DNA of 38,487 bases from Moraxella pluranimalium (GTDB lineage: Bacteria; Pseudomonadota; Gammaproteobacteria; Pseudomonadales; Moraxellaceae), in NCBI RefSeq assembly GCF_002014825.1, contig NZ_MUYU01000001.1, positions 1 to 38,487 of the forward strand, given 5' to 3'. Position 1 is the first letter of the stretch. Each line of letters starts with the position of its first letter. Positions 19,225 through 28,248 of this stretch are shown piece after piece. The position numbers and the translations under genes were made by a program. The notes under the pieces are model-generated. The model made no database searches and was not told the origin of the DNA. It worked only from the letters and a program-made list of their open reading frames with translations.

Positions 19225-19271
19225 GCAAAATTGGTGCAAATCAGACAAGCTATTTTGGCAAAATTGGTGCA
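19225..19271 (+). repeat. Two direct copies of a 14-bp sequence upstream of the AI-2E-family gene
   Basis: gcaaaattggtgca occurs at 19225-19238 and again at 19258-19271, 33 bases apart, about three helical turns. The second copy ends some 43 bases before the next gene. The spacing would put two bound proteins on the same face of the DNA, so a regulatory site is possible. Confidence 0.55.
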
Positions 19272-19313
19272 TAATAAGCAAAATAATTTTTAAAATTTCA
19301 AGATACCGCCATC

Positions 19314-20522
19314 ATGATTGAACAATGGACTAAAGAAAGCGTCATCCAGCGCCTACTCACTTTTATCTTGCTCACTCTGCTCATTATTCTGTGCTTTCAA
19401 GTGGTGCAGTTTTTTATTTCGCCGGCGATTTGGGCGGCGATTTTGGCGTATGTGACTTATCCTTTGTATCGATTTTTTTATCAAAAGGTGCAGTTTAGCC
19501 CGACCTTTAGCGCACTGATTATGACGGTGGGGATTTCGCTGTTGATTGGTGTACCGCTGTTGGTGGGCGTGTTTTTCTTGCAACAAGAAGTCATCAGTTT
19601 TTATGGCATGGCGGTGCGTCGCCTACAAGCTGGCTATGTCGATTTGCCCGAAAATATCAAGAACTTACCTGTCATCGGTCAGCAAATCAAAAACATTCTA
19701 TGGGAAATTAACAAAGACCCTGAAGCATCGATGGCAGCCGTGCGTAACTGGGCGCAGTCGCATCTGTATTATGGCAAAATGGCGTTTGATGCGGTGCTAA
19801 AAAACCTTACCAAGCTTGGTATGGCGTTGATGACGCTGTTTTTCTTTTATCGTGATGGCATGAGTCTCGTACGGCAGATTCGCCAAGCTCTGCGTAATAT
19901 CATCGGCGATCGCATTGATCATTATATCAATTCGGTGACTGCCACGACTCGTGCGGTGGTGTATGGCATTGGCTTGACGGCATTGGCACAGGCGCTACTG
20001 GCTGGGATTGGCTATGCTGTTGCCGGTGCGCCCAATCCGATTTTGCTAACCATCATTACCTTTATGGTGGCGATGATTCCGTTTGGCACGCCGTTTGCTT
20101 GGGGTGGCGTGGCGTTGTGGCTACTTTCCCAAGGGCATACCACCGAAGGCATTGGCTTAGGGTTGTGGGGGATGCTGGTGATTAGTTGGGTGGATAATCT
20201 GATTCGCCCGATGGTGATTAGCGGTGCGACCAAGATTCCGTTTATTTTGATTTTTATTGGGGTGCTTGGCGGCTTGACGGCATTTGGCTTTGTTGGCTTA
20301 TTCATCGGCCCTGTCCTACTTGCCATCATGCTAGCAGTATGGCGAGAGTGGATCAGTCAGCACAAGAATGAGATTTTTGCCAGTCGCAGTACCGGCTTTG
20401 CAGTGGCTGATGGCAAGGCACTACTGGCTGACACCACACCCACGCCCATCATCAATCACGACGCCATCAATGCCGATGACACAGCCAATACCGACACCAC
20501 CAAAAAGGACACCGAATGCTAA
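19314..20522 (+). CDS. AI-2E family membrane transporter
   Basis: The 402-residue inner-membrane protein belongs to the AI-2E exporter (TqsA/PerM/YdiK-like) family. It has about eight hydrophobic segments: an N-terminal pair at residues 15-75, one at about 165-180 and a C-terminal group at about 220-345. The family's GIPFGTPFAWG-like stretch is present as VAMIPFGTPFAWGGVALWLL. A hydrophilic tail rich in Asp and Thr ends it. Members export autoinducer-2 or act as ion antiporters, and the substrate here is unknown. The stop overlaps the pdxB start by 7 bases, so the two are translated from one message. Confidence 0.85.
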   Translation: MIEQWTKESVIQRLLTFILLTLLIILCFQVVQFFISPAIWAAILAYVTYPLYRFFYQKVQFSPTFSALIMTVGISLLIGVPLLVGVFFLQQEVISFYGMAVRRLQAGYVDLPENIKNLPVIGQQIKNILWEINKDPEASMAAVRNWAQSHLYYGKMAFDAVLKNLTKLGMALMTLFFFYRDGMSLVRQIRQALRNIIGDRIDHYINSVTATTRAVVYGIGLTALAQALLAGIGYAVAGAPNPILLTIITFMVAMIPFGTPFAWGGVALWLLSQGHTTEGIGLGLWGMLVISWVDNLIRPMVISGATKIPFILIFIGVLGGLTAFGFVGLFIGPVLLAIMLAVWREWISQHKNEIFASRSTGFAVADGKALLADTTPTPIINHDAINADDTANTDTTKKDTEC

Positions 20523-21589
20523 CCGTACTCGCTGATGAAAATATCGCCAATATTGATGACTATCTACGCCATCATGACATCCAAGTCATCAAGCTAAAGG
20601 GACGTGATATCAACCGTGATGCCCTGCTGACATATCAGCCTGATGCGCTATTTATCCGCTCGGTCAGTCAGATGACAGCGGATAAGTTGGGCGAATTATC
20701 CACTCTACCGCTCAAGTTCGTGGGCTCGGCTACTATTGGCACTGATCATGTGGATGCTGATTTTTTGGCGCAGTATGGTATCCGCTTTGCCAATGCTGCT
20801 GGCTGCAGTAAGCACTCGGTCGCCCAATATGTCATCACCGCCATCTTGCATACTTATCCTAGCTATCGCACCACGCCGATTCGCCTAGGCATCATCGGAC
20901 TTGGCAATATCGGCAGTACTTTGGCAGAATATGCCAAAGGGCTCGGCTGGCGGGTTGTCGGCTATGACCCTTTGATCGCACCATCTACCATCAATCATGC
21001 CACGCTCGATACCGTGCTTGACTGTGATGTCATCAGCATTCACACACCACTGACGCACACAGGTAGTCACCCGACCTTTGGCATGATCAACCAAGAGGCG
21101 CTGTCACAGATGTCGCCGTCAGCACTACTGATCAATACCGCTCGGGGTGAGATTATCGATGAAACCGCCCTACTAGATGACATCAAACGCACACAGCGTA
21201 AGGTCATCTTGGATGTATTTCCCCACGAACCTGCCATCAGCACACCACTGATGAGTGCACTACAGCTTGCCACACCACACATCGCAGGCTATACGCTCGA
21301 AGGCAAACTGCGTGGCACGGATATGATTTATCAGGCATTTTGTCAGTGTTTTGGCTTGCCTGCGCGTCAGACGCTCGCACCCCTACTACCGCCCAATCCG
21401 TATCAGTTTGATGAGTTAATCAATCAGCTGATTGGCAATGAGAACGACAAAGCGGTGCTGGCGCAGTTTTATGACATCGCCAAAGATGATACAAGCCTAC
21501 GAGCCGTCTGCACTGATACAGGCGTACAAGGTGCTGACTTTGACCATCTGCGTAAGACTTATCAGCTACGCCGTGAGTGGCTTGGTTAA
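20516..21589 (+). CDS. pdxB: Erythronate-4-phosphate dehydrogenase
   Basis: PdxB oxidises 4-phosphoerythronate in the DXP-dependent route to pyridoxal phosphate. The 357-residue protein is a D-2-hydroxyacid dehydrogenase. It starts with the PdxB-typical MLTVLADENIANIDDYL, then SATIGTDHVD, the Rossmann motif GIIGLGNIGSTLAEYAKGLG and catalytic residues in NTARGEI (Arg), FPHEPAI (Glu) and PHIAGYTLEGK (His). The C-terminal dimerisation domain is present. The ATG lies inside the last codons of the upstream transporter gene, which suggests translational coupling. Confidence 0.93.
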   Translation: MLTVLADENIANIDDYLRHHDIQVIKLKGRDINRDALLTYQPDALFIRSVSQMTADKLGELSTLPLKFVGSATIGTDHVDADFLAQYGIRFANAAGCSKHSVAQYVITAILHTYPSYRTTPIRLGIIGLGNIGSTLAEYAKGLGWRVVGYDPLIAPSTINHATLDTVLDCDVISIHTPLTHTGSHPTFGMINQEALSQMSPSALLINTARGEIIDETALLDDIKRTQRKVILDVFPHEPAISTPLMSALQLATPHIAGYTLEGKLRGTDMIYQAFCQCFGLPARQTLAPLLPPNPYQFDELINQLIGNENDKAVLAQFYDIAKDDTSLRAVCTDTGVQGADFDHLRKTYQLRREWLG

Positions 21590-21632
21590 TTTAATCAAAA
21601 TTTAACCAAGCTTTAAATAAACTTAGCCGCAC

Positions 21633-21670
21633 TTAGCCAAAGCCAAGCTCAATTCGGCTGATTTGGCTAA
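21633..21670. repeat. Inverted repeat between pdxB and epmA
   Basis: ttagccaaa (21633-21641) pairs with tttggctaa (21662-21670), with agcc/ggct pairing inside across a 2-base bulge. No T run follows on either strand, so it is not a standard intrinsic terminator. The remaining 100 bases before epmA are AT-rich and show nothing further. Confidence 0.45.
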
Positions 21671-21767
21671 ATAAAAACTTACCAAACTGCCAATTTATCC
21701 CAAATTTATCAACCCAATCAAGCGTAAAACCGCCAAATAATCCCACTTATTTTATTAGAAAATCTAT

Positions 21768-22736
21768 ATGATGCCAAGCACTTATCAACCTACTTTATCC
21801 CTTATCAATGCCCAAAAAAAGGCAGCATTTTTGCGTAAGATTCGTGAGTTTTTTTATCAACGTAATGTGATGGAAGTTACCACGCCGATTTTATCAAATC
21901 ATGGCAATACTGATGTGTTTATCGAGTCGGTATCGGTGAATTTTCACCATCAAGGACACCCAAAAACAGGCTATCTGCATACATCGCCAGAGTTTGCCAT
22001 GAAGCGACTACTTGCCACTTATCAAGTGCCGATGTATCAGCTGTGCCAAGTATTTCGGGATAACGAAAAAGGCCACAAGCACAATATTGAGTTTACCATG
22101 CTAGAGTGGTATCGACCCGAATTTGACTTAGATATGCTGGCAGATGAATTGCAAGCATTGCTGACAGTTGTATTTGATCAGCCGATGGATATTATTAAGC
22201 TGAGCTATAGTGATGCCTTTATCAAAAGCACGCAGATTCACCCATTGTCCGCAAGTATCGATACGCTAAGAGCCTGCGCCTTATCGCATGGCATCACACT
22301 GGATATGGGCGATGATCATCAAGGATGGCTGGATTTGTTATTTAGCCATATCGTCGAGCCGACATTAGGCTGTGAGATGCCGACGCTCATCACCGACTAT
22401 CCGCCTGCCACCGCATCACTTGCCAAGATGGCAATCGATGCTGATGGTCATCAGGTCGCCAAGCGCTTTGAGCTGTATATCAATGGCATTGAGATTGCCA
22501 ATGCTTATGATGAGCTGGCTGATGGCGATGCGCTACGAGCACGATTTGAGCAGGATAATATCAGTCGTGCCGCATTGGGTCTGCCACAGATGCCGATTGA
22601 TGAGCATTTATTGGCAGCGTGTGATGACCTACCTGAGTGTAGCGGTATCGCCTTGGGTGTGGATCGGCTGTTTATGGTGGCTACAGGTCTTAGCGACATC
22701 AGCCAAGCGATTGCGATGATGACCGAGCGAGCGTGA
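21768..22736 (+). CDS. epmA: Elongation factor P--(R)-beta-lysine ligase
   Basis: EpmA (PoxA/GenX), a paralogue of the lysyl-tRNA synthetase catalytic core, attaches beta-lysine to a lysine of EF-P so that EF-P can relieve stalling at polyproline. The 322-residue protein lacks the anticodon-binding domain. It has class II synthetase motif 2 (FRDNEKGHKHNIEFTMLEWYRP) and motif 3 (GIALGVDRLFMVATG). YLHTSPEFAMKRLL and ELYINGIEIANAYDEL are EpmA-typical. Two ATGs are adjacent (21768, 21771). Neither epmB nor efp is within the window. Confidence 0.93.
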   Translation: MMPSTYQPTLSLINAQKKAAFLRKIREFFYQRNVMEVTTPILSNHGNTDVFIESVSVNFHHQGHPKTGYLHTSPEFAMKRLLATYQVPMYQLCQVFRDNEKGHKHNIEFTMLEWYRPEFDLDMLADELQALLTVVFDQPMDIIKLSYSDAFIKSTQIHPLSASIDTLRACALSHGITLDMGDDHQGWLDLLFSHIVEPTLGCEMPTLITDYPPATASLAKMAIDADGHQVAKRFELYINGIEIANAYDELADGDALRARFEQDNISRAALGLPQMPIDEHLLAACDDLPECSGIALGVDRLFMVATGLSDISQAIAMMTERA

Positions 22737-22766
22737 TGGGTTTGGTTTGGCTATAATAAGCTTGGC

Positions 22767-23597
22767 TTAACAATCACCCAATATATCTTTTGCCCACAGT
22801 ATCAACGGCAAATCCACCATACGCCCATCGATGGCAAAGACGGTATCGCCCGTGCGCTGATATTCTGCCAGGATTTTTTGGGCAAAAATTCGTTCATCAT
22901 CACTGGTGGCTAAAGCTTGTTTCATGATGGCAATCTGCTTGGGATGAATCGCCATCTGCCCACCAAAGCCAAAATCAGCCCAATGTCGCACGCAGTCCAT
23001 TAAGCCATCTTCATCATCAAAATCCACAAACACCGCATCAATCGGTGGATGCACACCATTAGCCAGTGAATGCACAAGCAAATCACAGCGAATCTTATCA
23101 AACAGTACTGCTGCCGCCTGCGAGCCCATACGCACACCGTGTGAGTGTAATAAATCTAAACAACCAAAACTCATCGCATACAAACCATGCGCAGTGGCAA
23201 TCTTGGCGATATTCGCCACACCGACAGGCGTCTCCACCACCGCAATCACAGGTAGCCCTGTCGCTTGGTGTAGATACTCAACCTGCTCGGGATTTTGGCA
23301 CTTTGGCAGGACGATGCCATCGACTTTATTTAGCTTGGCTACACACTGCAAATCATACGCATGATCGCTTTGGCGGCTGGCATTCACCCGTAGCCAATAG
23401 TGATAATCACTCGCGGCATCAAACTCGATTAATTGGGCACGCACATCGACTTTTTGGTCGTGCGCCACTGCATCTTCTAGATCAATGATGACAACATCAG
23501 CGCCCGTCGCCACTGCCTTTGGCACACGGTCAAGGCGAATGGCAGGGACGAATAGGTATAGGGTTTTTGCAGAATTTTGGCTAGTTATATGTGGCAT
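22767..23597 (-). CDS. CitE/HpcH-family CoA-ester lyase
   Basis: The 276-residue cytoplasmic protein is a TIM-barrel member of the CitE-like family. It shows LFVPAIRLDRVPKA near the start, DVVIIDLEDAVAHDQK with a metal-binding acidic pair, KVDGIVLPKC, VIAVVETPVGVANI with the second metal-binding glutamate, and MSFGCLDLL. Known relatives cleave malyl-, citramalyl- or HMG-type CoA esters. No citrate lyase alpha or gamma subunit is nearby, so citrate lyase itself is unlikely. The start at 23597 is supported by AAGGA upstream. It lies on the same strand as the glyoxylate-shunt genes, behind tRNA-Phe and its terminator. Confidence 0.8.
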   Translation of the reverse strand: MPHITSQNSAKTLYLFVPAIRLDRVPKAVATGADVVIIDLEDAVAHDQKVDVRAQLIEFDAASDYHYWLRVNASRQSDHAYDLQCVAKLNKVDGIVLPKCQNPEQVEYLHQATGLPVIAVVETPVGVANIAKIATAHGLYAMSFGCLDLLHSHGVRMGSQAAAVLFDKIRCDLLVHSLANGVHPPIDAVFVDFDDEDGLMDCVRHWADFGFGGQMAIHPKQIAIMKQALATSDDERIFAQKILAEYQRTGDTVFAIDGRMVDLPLILWAKDILGDC

Positions 23598-23674
23598 CGG
23601 TGAGCATCCTTGAAATTGCAATTTTTTTAACTATAACACCACAGCGCACAACACGCAACAAAATCCTACACAAC

Positions 23675-23709
23675 AAAAAAGCCTTCCGACATCATCGAAA
23701 GGCTTTTTT
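23675..23709. terminator. Terminator of tRNA-Phe
   Basis: aaaaaagcctt and aaggctttttt form the stem, which extends past one mismatch by cg/cg around a 7-base loop. It begins 4 bases beyond the tRNA 3' end on the minus strand. A and T runs lie on both sides. Confidence 0.88.
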
Positions 23710-23713
23710 AATA

Positions 23714-23789
23714 TGGTGGCGAGAGGCAGGATCGAACTGCCGACACACGGATTTTCAATCCGTTGCTCTACCAACTGAGCTATCACGCC
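23714..23789 (-). tRNA. tRNA-Phe (anticodon GAA)
   Basis: The minus strand folds into a complete 76-base cloverleaf with encoded CCA. The D stem is GCTC/GAGC, the anticodon stem ACGGA/TCCGT with loop TTGAAAA giving anticodon GAA, and the T stem GGCAG/CTGCC with loop TTCGATC. The acceptor arms are GGCGTGA and TCTCGCC with discriminator A. They pair at six of seven positions, with T opposite T at position 5:68. Confidence 0.97.
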
Positions 23790-23801
23790 AAAGTGGTGCA
23801 T

Positions 23802-23830
23802 ATTAAACCGTATTTTGGATGGTTTGTCAA
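23802..23830 (-). promoter_or_regulatory. Predicted promoter of tRNA-Phe
   Basis: On the minus strand a perfect -35 TTGACA (23830-23825) is followed after 17 bases by TTTAAT (23807-23802). The tRNA begins 13 bases downstream of that element. Confidence 0.72.
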
Positions 23831-23859
23831 GCGTTTTTTTATCCAAAAGTTTAATAAGC

Positions 23860-23891
23860 AAAACCACGATAAGTTGCCCTATCGTGGTTTT
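23860..23891 (-). terminator. Terminator of malate synthase G
   Basis: aaaaccacgata (23860-23871) and tatcgtggtttt (23880-23891) form a perfect 12-bp stem with an 8-base loop, 18 bases after the glcB stop. The T run on the minus strand is short (TTTT within the stem edge). Confidence 0.8.
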
Positions 23892-23909
23892 GGGTCAGAT
23901 GATTAATTA

Positions 23910-26075
23910 TCAATCACCCGTATAGCCCTTGAGCTTCAGGCGAGCCTTGTGTAGTAATGGCTCGGTATAGCCTGATGGCTGAACCGCACCCTTAAAGATC
24001 AAATCCGCCGCCGCATTAAAGGCAATGTTATTCTCAAAGTCTGCCGACATTGGACGATAATCAGGGTCGCCTGCGTTTTGCTCATCGACGACTTTTGCCA
24101 TGCGTTTTAGCACTGTCCATACTTCATCTTCGGTGACGATGCCGTGTGCTAGCCAGTTGGCGACGTGCTGAGATGAGATACGCAAGGTGGCACGGTCTTC
24201 CATCAGTCCGATGTTGTTGATGTCAGGGACTTTTGAACAGCCCACACCCAGATCTACCCAACGCACGACATAGCCTAAGATGCCTTGGCAGTTGTTTTCA
24301 AGCTCTTTTTGCTTATCGCTATCGCTCCAGTTGGTATCGGTCGCGAGCGGAATGGTGAGCAAGTCATCAATCGATGGCACTTGGGCATTTTGCAGTGCCG
24401 CTTGACGCTCAGCAACGCTACACTGATGATAATGGATGGCATGGATGGTCGCACCCGATGGGCTTGGTACCCATGCACAGCTTGCACCCGCTTGTGGATG
24501 CTCAATCTTGGTGCGGTACATATCGGCAAGCTCATCAGGCTTTGGCCACATCCCTTTGCCGATTTGTGCTTTACCTTTTAATCCTGCTTTTAGGCCGATG
24601 ATGACATTGCGATCTTCGTAGGCAGTAAACCATTTTTGACCCTTGATTTCGCCTTTACGCACGAATGCCCCTGCTTTCATGGCGGTGTGGATTTCATCAC
24701 CTGTGCGATCCATAAAGCCTGTATTAATAAAGATGGTACGCTCACGCGCTGCCGAGATACAGTTTTTTAGGTTGGCACTGGTGCGTTTTTCTTCATCCAT
24801 GATGCCCATTTTGATGCTGTTTTTTGGCAGTTTTAGCAGCTCTTCTGAGCGAGTGAACAACTCCACCGCAAATGCCACTTCATCCGAGCCGTGCATTTTT
24901 GGCTTAACAATGTACATCGAGCCTGTGCGAGAGTTACGCAGGGTATTTTTGCCCGTGATATCAATGGTAGATAGTAGAGGCGTGATTACCCCGTCCATAA
25001 TCCCTTCAAAAATCTCTTCGCCATCCACCAAAATCGCAGGGTTGGTCATCAGATGCCCCACATTACGCAGTAGCATGACCGAGCGGCCGTGCAGGGTTTG
25101 GGTGTTGCCATTTAGGTCGGTGTAGGTGCGGTCGCTATTTAGCGTACGGGTGATGGTTTTACCATTTTTTTCTAAAGTTTCGGACAAATCACCTTTCATC
25201 AAACCCAACCAGTTGCGATAGCCTTCGACTTTTTCTTCGGCATCGACGGCAGCCACCGAGTCTTCTAGGTCCTGGATGGTGGTGACGGCGGCTTCTAGGA
25301 TGACATCTTTGACACCTGCTGTGTCCGATTGACCGATTTGACTGGTTTTGTCAATTTGAATAATGGTGTGCAAGCCGTTGTTTTTTAGGATGATTTCTGA
25401 TGGCGCATCACTGCTACCGTTATAGCCTTGTAGCTGCTGACTGTCTTTTAAGGTGGTTTCGCCATCTGCCAAAGTCGCCACAAGCTTGCCATCTTTGATG
25501 GCATAAGCGGTGACATCGCTGTGCGAGCCTGTCGCTAACGGATAGGTTTCATCTAGGAAATTTTTGGCAAATTCAATCACCTTTGCCCCACGCACAGGGT
25601 TGTAGCCTTTGCCTTTATCCGCACCGTTTTCTTCGCTAATGACATCAAAGCCATACAGTGCGTCATACAGGCTACCCCAGCGAGCATTACCAGCGTTTAG
25701 TGCATAGCGAGCGTTACGCACAGGTACAACAAGCTGTGCCCCTGCGATGGTGGCGATTTCGTCATCGACATTGTTGGTGGTGATGGTAAAATCCGCCACT
25801 TCAGGCTCAAGATAGCCGATGTCGGTTAGAAACTGTTTATAAGCCCCAAGCTCATAAGTGTTATTCTCATGCCACTCATCAATCTGTGCTTGCAAGTCAT
25901 CACGGCGAGCGAGCAAGGCTTTGTTTTTTGGGGTTAGGTCTTTGACAATTTTTTCAAACCCTGCCCAAAACTCATCGCTAGTCACATGAGACAATGGCAA
26001 AGCTTCATTTTCAATAAAATCATATAAAATTTTGTCAATGGCAAAGCTGCCTTTTTGGATGCGTTGTGTCGCCAT
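23910..26075 (-). CDS. glcB: Malate synthase G
   Basis: GlcB condenses glyoxylate with acetyl-CoA to malate, the second step of the glyoxylate shunt. The 721-residue protein is the long monomeric G form (about 723 residues in E. coli). Visible blocks are [33 protein letters not shown] with the substrate arginine, [14 protein letters not shown] with the magnesium-binding acidic residue, [14 protein letters not shown] and [15 protein letters not shown]. The start at 26075 has AAGGA at good spacing; the frame continues upstream to 26096 without a ribosome site. It lies downstream of aceA on the same strand, about 200 bases away, with a structured element between. Confidence 0.97.
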   Translation of the reverse strand: MATQRIQKGSFAIDKILYDFIENEALPLSHVTSDEFWAGFEKIVKDLTPKNKALLARRDDLQAQIDEWHENNTYELGAYKQFLTDIGYLEPEVADFTITTNNVDDEIATIAGAQLVVPVRNARYALNAGNARWGSLYDALYGFDVISEENGADKGKGYNPVRGAKVIEFAKNFLDETYPLATGSHSDVTAYAIKDGKLVATLADGETTLKDSQQLQGYNGSSDAPSEIILKNNGLHTIIQIDKTSQIGQSDTAGVKDVILEAAVTTIQDLEDSVAAVDAEEKVEGYRNWLGLMKGDLSETLEKNGKTITRTLNSDRTYTDLNGNTQTLHGRSVMLLRNVGHLMTNPAILVDGEEIFEGIMDGVITPLLSTIDITGKNTLRNSRTGSMYIVKPKMHGSDEVAFAVELFTRSEELLKLPKNSIKMGIMDEEKRTSANLKNCISAARERTIFINTGFMDRTGDEIHTAMKAGAFVRKGEIKGQKWFTAYEDRNVIIGLKAGLKGKAQIGKGMWPKPDELADMYRTKIEHPQAGASCAWVPSPSGATIHAIHYHQCSVAERQAALQNAQVPSIDDLLTIPLATDTNWSDSDKQKELENNCQGILGYVVRWVDLGVGCSKVPDINNIGLMEDRATLRISSQHVANWLAHGIVTEDEVWTVLKRMAKVVDEQNAGDPDYRPMSADFENNIAFNAAADLIFKGAVQPSGYTEPLLHKARLKLKGYTGD

Positions 26076-26176
26076 AGTTTTATCCTTAAAAATCATTATC
26101 TTAAAATCAAAAACGGTGCTTTAACCCAAAGTCAAAACACCGTCTATTACCAATTACCGTTATCGGATTAAACCAA

Positions 26177-26262
26177 GTGAATTGTTGCTAATGCTAGGCG
26201 GGGGAGCGATGCTGTACAAGTAGTACAGCAAGCGAGCCCAACGACGCAGTAGCACGATTCAC
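26177..26262. repeat. Nested inverted-repeat element between aceA and glcB
   Basis: This segment of about 86 bases begins 11 bases beyond the aceA stop. The inner hairpin is a perfect gctgtac/gtacagc with a 5-base loop (26211-26229). GGG/CCC flanks lie outside it across a symmetric internal loop. An outer, nearly complementary pair, gtgaattgttgcta (26177-26190) and tagcacgattcac (26250-26262), encloses it. Its core is visibly G+C-rich against AT-rich surroundings. It could stabilise or partly terminate aceA mRNA, or be a copy of a dispersed repeat. Confidence 0.6.
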
Positions 26263-26273
26263 GAAGTGTTTAA

Positions 26274-27872
26274 TTAGCCGCCAAATTGGTTCATGGTGTT
26301 CTTAGTCGCATCCCCTGCTTTTAGGGCATTCTCACCAGAGAAAATCTCTTTGTGGTCATCACCGATGTCAGAACCTGCCATCGCTTGGTGCTTGACGCAA
26401 GCGATACCGCCACGGATTTCTTTGCGTTGTACGCCTGCGACATAGGCTAGCATACCTTCATCACCGAAGTAACCTTTTGCCAATTCATGCGTTGATAGTG
26501 CCGCAGTGTGGTAGGTTGGCAAGGTGATTAGGTGATGGAACACGCCTGCTTCACGGGCTGCATCCGCTTGGAATGTACGGATTTTTTCGTCCGCATCATT
26601 GGCAAGCTCTGAACCGTCGTATTTGGCGTCCATTAGCTTGTCACGCTCATAGCCTGAGACATCACGACCTTCAGCCACCCAGCGGTCATAGGCTTGCTGA
26701 CGGAAGTTGATGGTCCAGTTGAATGATGGCGAGTTATTGTACACAAGCTTAGCATTTGGCACTTGTTTTTTGATGTCATTAACAAAGCTTGCGATACCTG
26801 CCACATCTGGGGTTGGCGTCTCAATCCAAATCATGTCCGCACCGTTTTGTAGGCTTGTGACACAGTCTAGGACAACACGGTCATGCTGTGTGCCTTCGCG
26901 GAACTGATACAGACCTGATGGCAAGCGAGTTGGGCGATGTAGTTTGCCATCACGCTTGATTAGGATTTCATCTTCTTTGGCTTCAGAGATGTCAATCTCG
27001 GTGGTTTCTAGGTAGCTGATGTACTTAGATGCTAGGTCGCCCGGCTCACGAGATACTGGGATTTTTTGGGTCAAATCAGCACCTTCTGAGTCGGTACGAG
27101 CGACAATCACACCATCATCCACACCAAGCTCTAGGAACGCATAGCGTACAGCGTTGATTTTCGCCAAGAAATCTTCGTGTGGTACAGTTACTTTACCTGC
27201 TTGGTGACCGCACTGCTTGGCATCAGATACTTGGTTTTCGATTTGGATTGCACAAGCACCTGCTTCAATCATTTGCTTGGTCAACAGATAAGTCGCTTCT
27301 TCGTTACCAAAGCCTGCGTCAATGTCTGCAATGATTGGCACAACATGCGTTTCAAAGTTATCGATTTGAGCTTCGATTTCTTTTACTTTTGCGCTGTCGC
27401 CTGCTGCTTCAGCTTTTTGCATTGCACGGAATAAATCGTTTAATTCTTTTGCGTCCGCTTGGCGAAGGAAGGTGTAGATTTCTTCAATCAATTTTGGCAC
27501 AGCGGTTTTTTCGTGCATAGATTGGTCAGGTAGTGGGCCAAACTCTGAGCGAAGCGCTGCCACCATCCAGCCTGATAGGTAGATGTAGCGTTTGTTGGTA
27601 GTGCCGAAGTATTTTTTGTTGGCAATCATTTTTTGCTGAGCGATAAAGCCATGCCAGCAGCCAAGTGATTGGGTGTATTTGCTGTTGTCCGCATCGTATT
27701 CTGCCATGTCACGGCGCATGATGGCGGCGGTGTATTTGGCGATGTCAAGACCGGTCTTAAAGCGGTTTTGGACAATCATGCGTGCTGCATCTTCTGGGCG
27801 AATGGCATCCCAAGTACCGCCCAATTTTCCCTTAACTTTACGAACGTGCTCTAGTGCTGATTGATAAGTCAT
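26274..27872 (-). CDS. aceA: Isocitrate lyase
   Basis: AceA splits isocitrate to glyoxylate and succinate, opening the glyoxylate shunt for growth on acetate or fatty acids. The 532-residue protein is the long subclass found in Pseudomonas and Acinetobacter rather than the 434-residue E. coli type. The catalytic cysteine lies in KQCGHQAGKVTVPHEDF near residue 220. DIDAGFGNEEATYLL, ARTDSEGADL and YNNSPSFNW are further conserved blocks. AAAGGAG lies 7 bases before the ATG. The gene precedes glcB on the same strand, which gives the full shunt in one unit or two adjoining ones. Confidence 0.97.
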   Translation of the reverse strand: MTYQSALEHVRKVKGKLGGTWDAIRPEDAARMIVQNRFKTGLDIAKYTAAIMRRDMAEYDADNSKYTQSLGCWHGFIAQQKMIANKKYFGTTNKRYIYLSGWMVAALRSEFGPLPDQSMHEKTAVPKLIEEIYTFLRQADAKELNDLFRAMQKAEAAGDSAKVKEIEAQIDNFETHVVPIIADIDAGFGNEEATYLLTKQMIEAGACAIQIENQVSDAKQCGHQAGKVTVPHEDFLAKINAVRYAFLELGVDDGVIVARTDSEGADLTQKIPVSREPGDLASKYISYLETTEIDISEAKEDEILIKRDGKLHRPTRLPSGLYQFREGTQHDRVVLDCVTSLQNGADMIWIETPTPDVAGIASFVNDIKKQVPNAKLVYNNSPSFNWTINFRQQAYDRWVAEGRDVSGYERDKLMDAKYDGSELANDADEKIRTFQADAAREAGVFHHLITLPTYHTAALSTHELAKGYFGDEGMLAYVAGVQRKEIRGGIACVKHQAMAGSDIGDDHKEIFSGENALKAGDATKNTMNQFGG

Positions 27873-28248
27873 GGCTAACTCCTTTGATTGACAACTTAAA
27901 AATGCATACTGCGATATTAAGAGTAAACACCCAAAGCTCCCGATTCTTTGGATGCTTGCTCCGTTGACTACAGAATAGCCAAAATCGCATCACAAATCCA
28001 ATAGCCTGTGCCAATGTTCAATATTTCATAAATAAATGACTATTACAAAATCATTTACAAATAGAATAAATAATAGTATATCGATACAAGTGATTGATTT
28101 TCTATGAGTAAAATTGCCGAGACTTAGATTTATGGTTAGTATTATTAAATTTATTATATTATTATAAATTATTAATATCACAAAATCCCATCGCATTTTG
28201 TGGATTTTATGCTAAAATTGAACACCTGTATCTATTATCTTGAATGTC
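27873..28248. other. AT-rich aceA-ubiC divergent intergenic region
   Basis: This stretch of 376 bases holds no convincing gene. It carries the aceA ribosome site at the left end and several AT-rich runs (28020-28180). There is an inverted repeat aaaatcc/ggatttt at 28182-28208 ahead of ubiC. I could not place a well-spaced promoter with confidence. Confidence 0.45.

Noticed and set aside
21633..21670. Intrinsic terminator between pdxB and epmA
   Set aside because: The stem is real but no T run follows on either strand.
22767..23597. Citrate lyase beta subunit
   Set aside because: No alpha, gamma or ligase genes are nearby, and many stand-alone CitE-like proteins act on other CoA esters.
24643..25125. 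160-residue plus-strand open frame inside glcB
   Set aside because: It is antisense to conserved malate synthase sequence, Ser/Arg-rich and without a ribosome site or domain.
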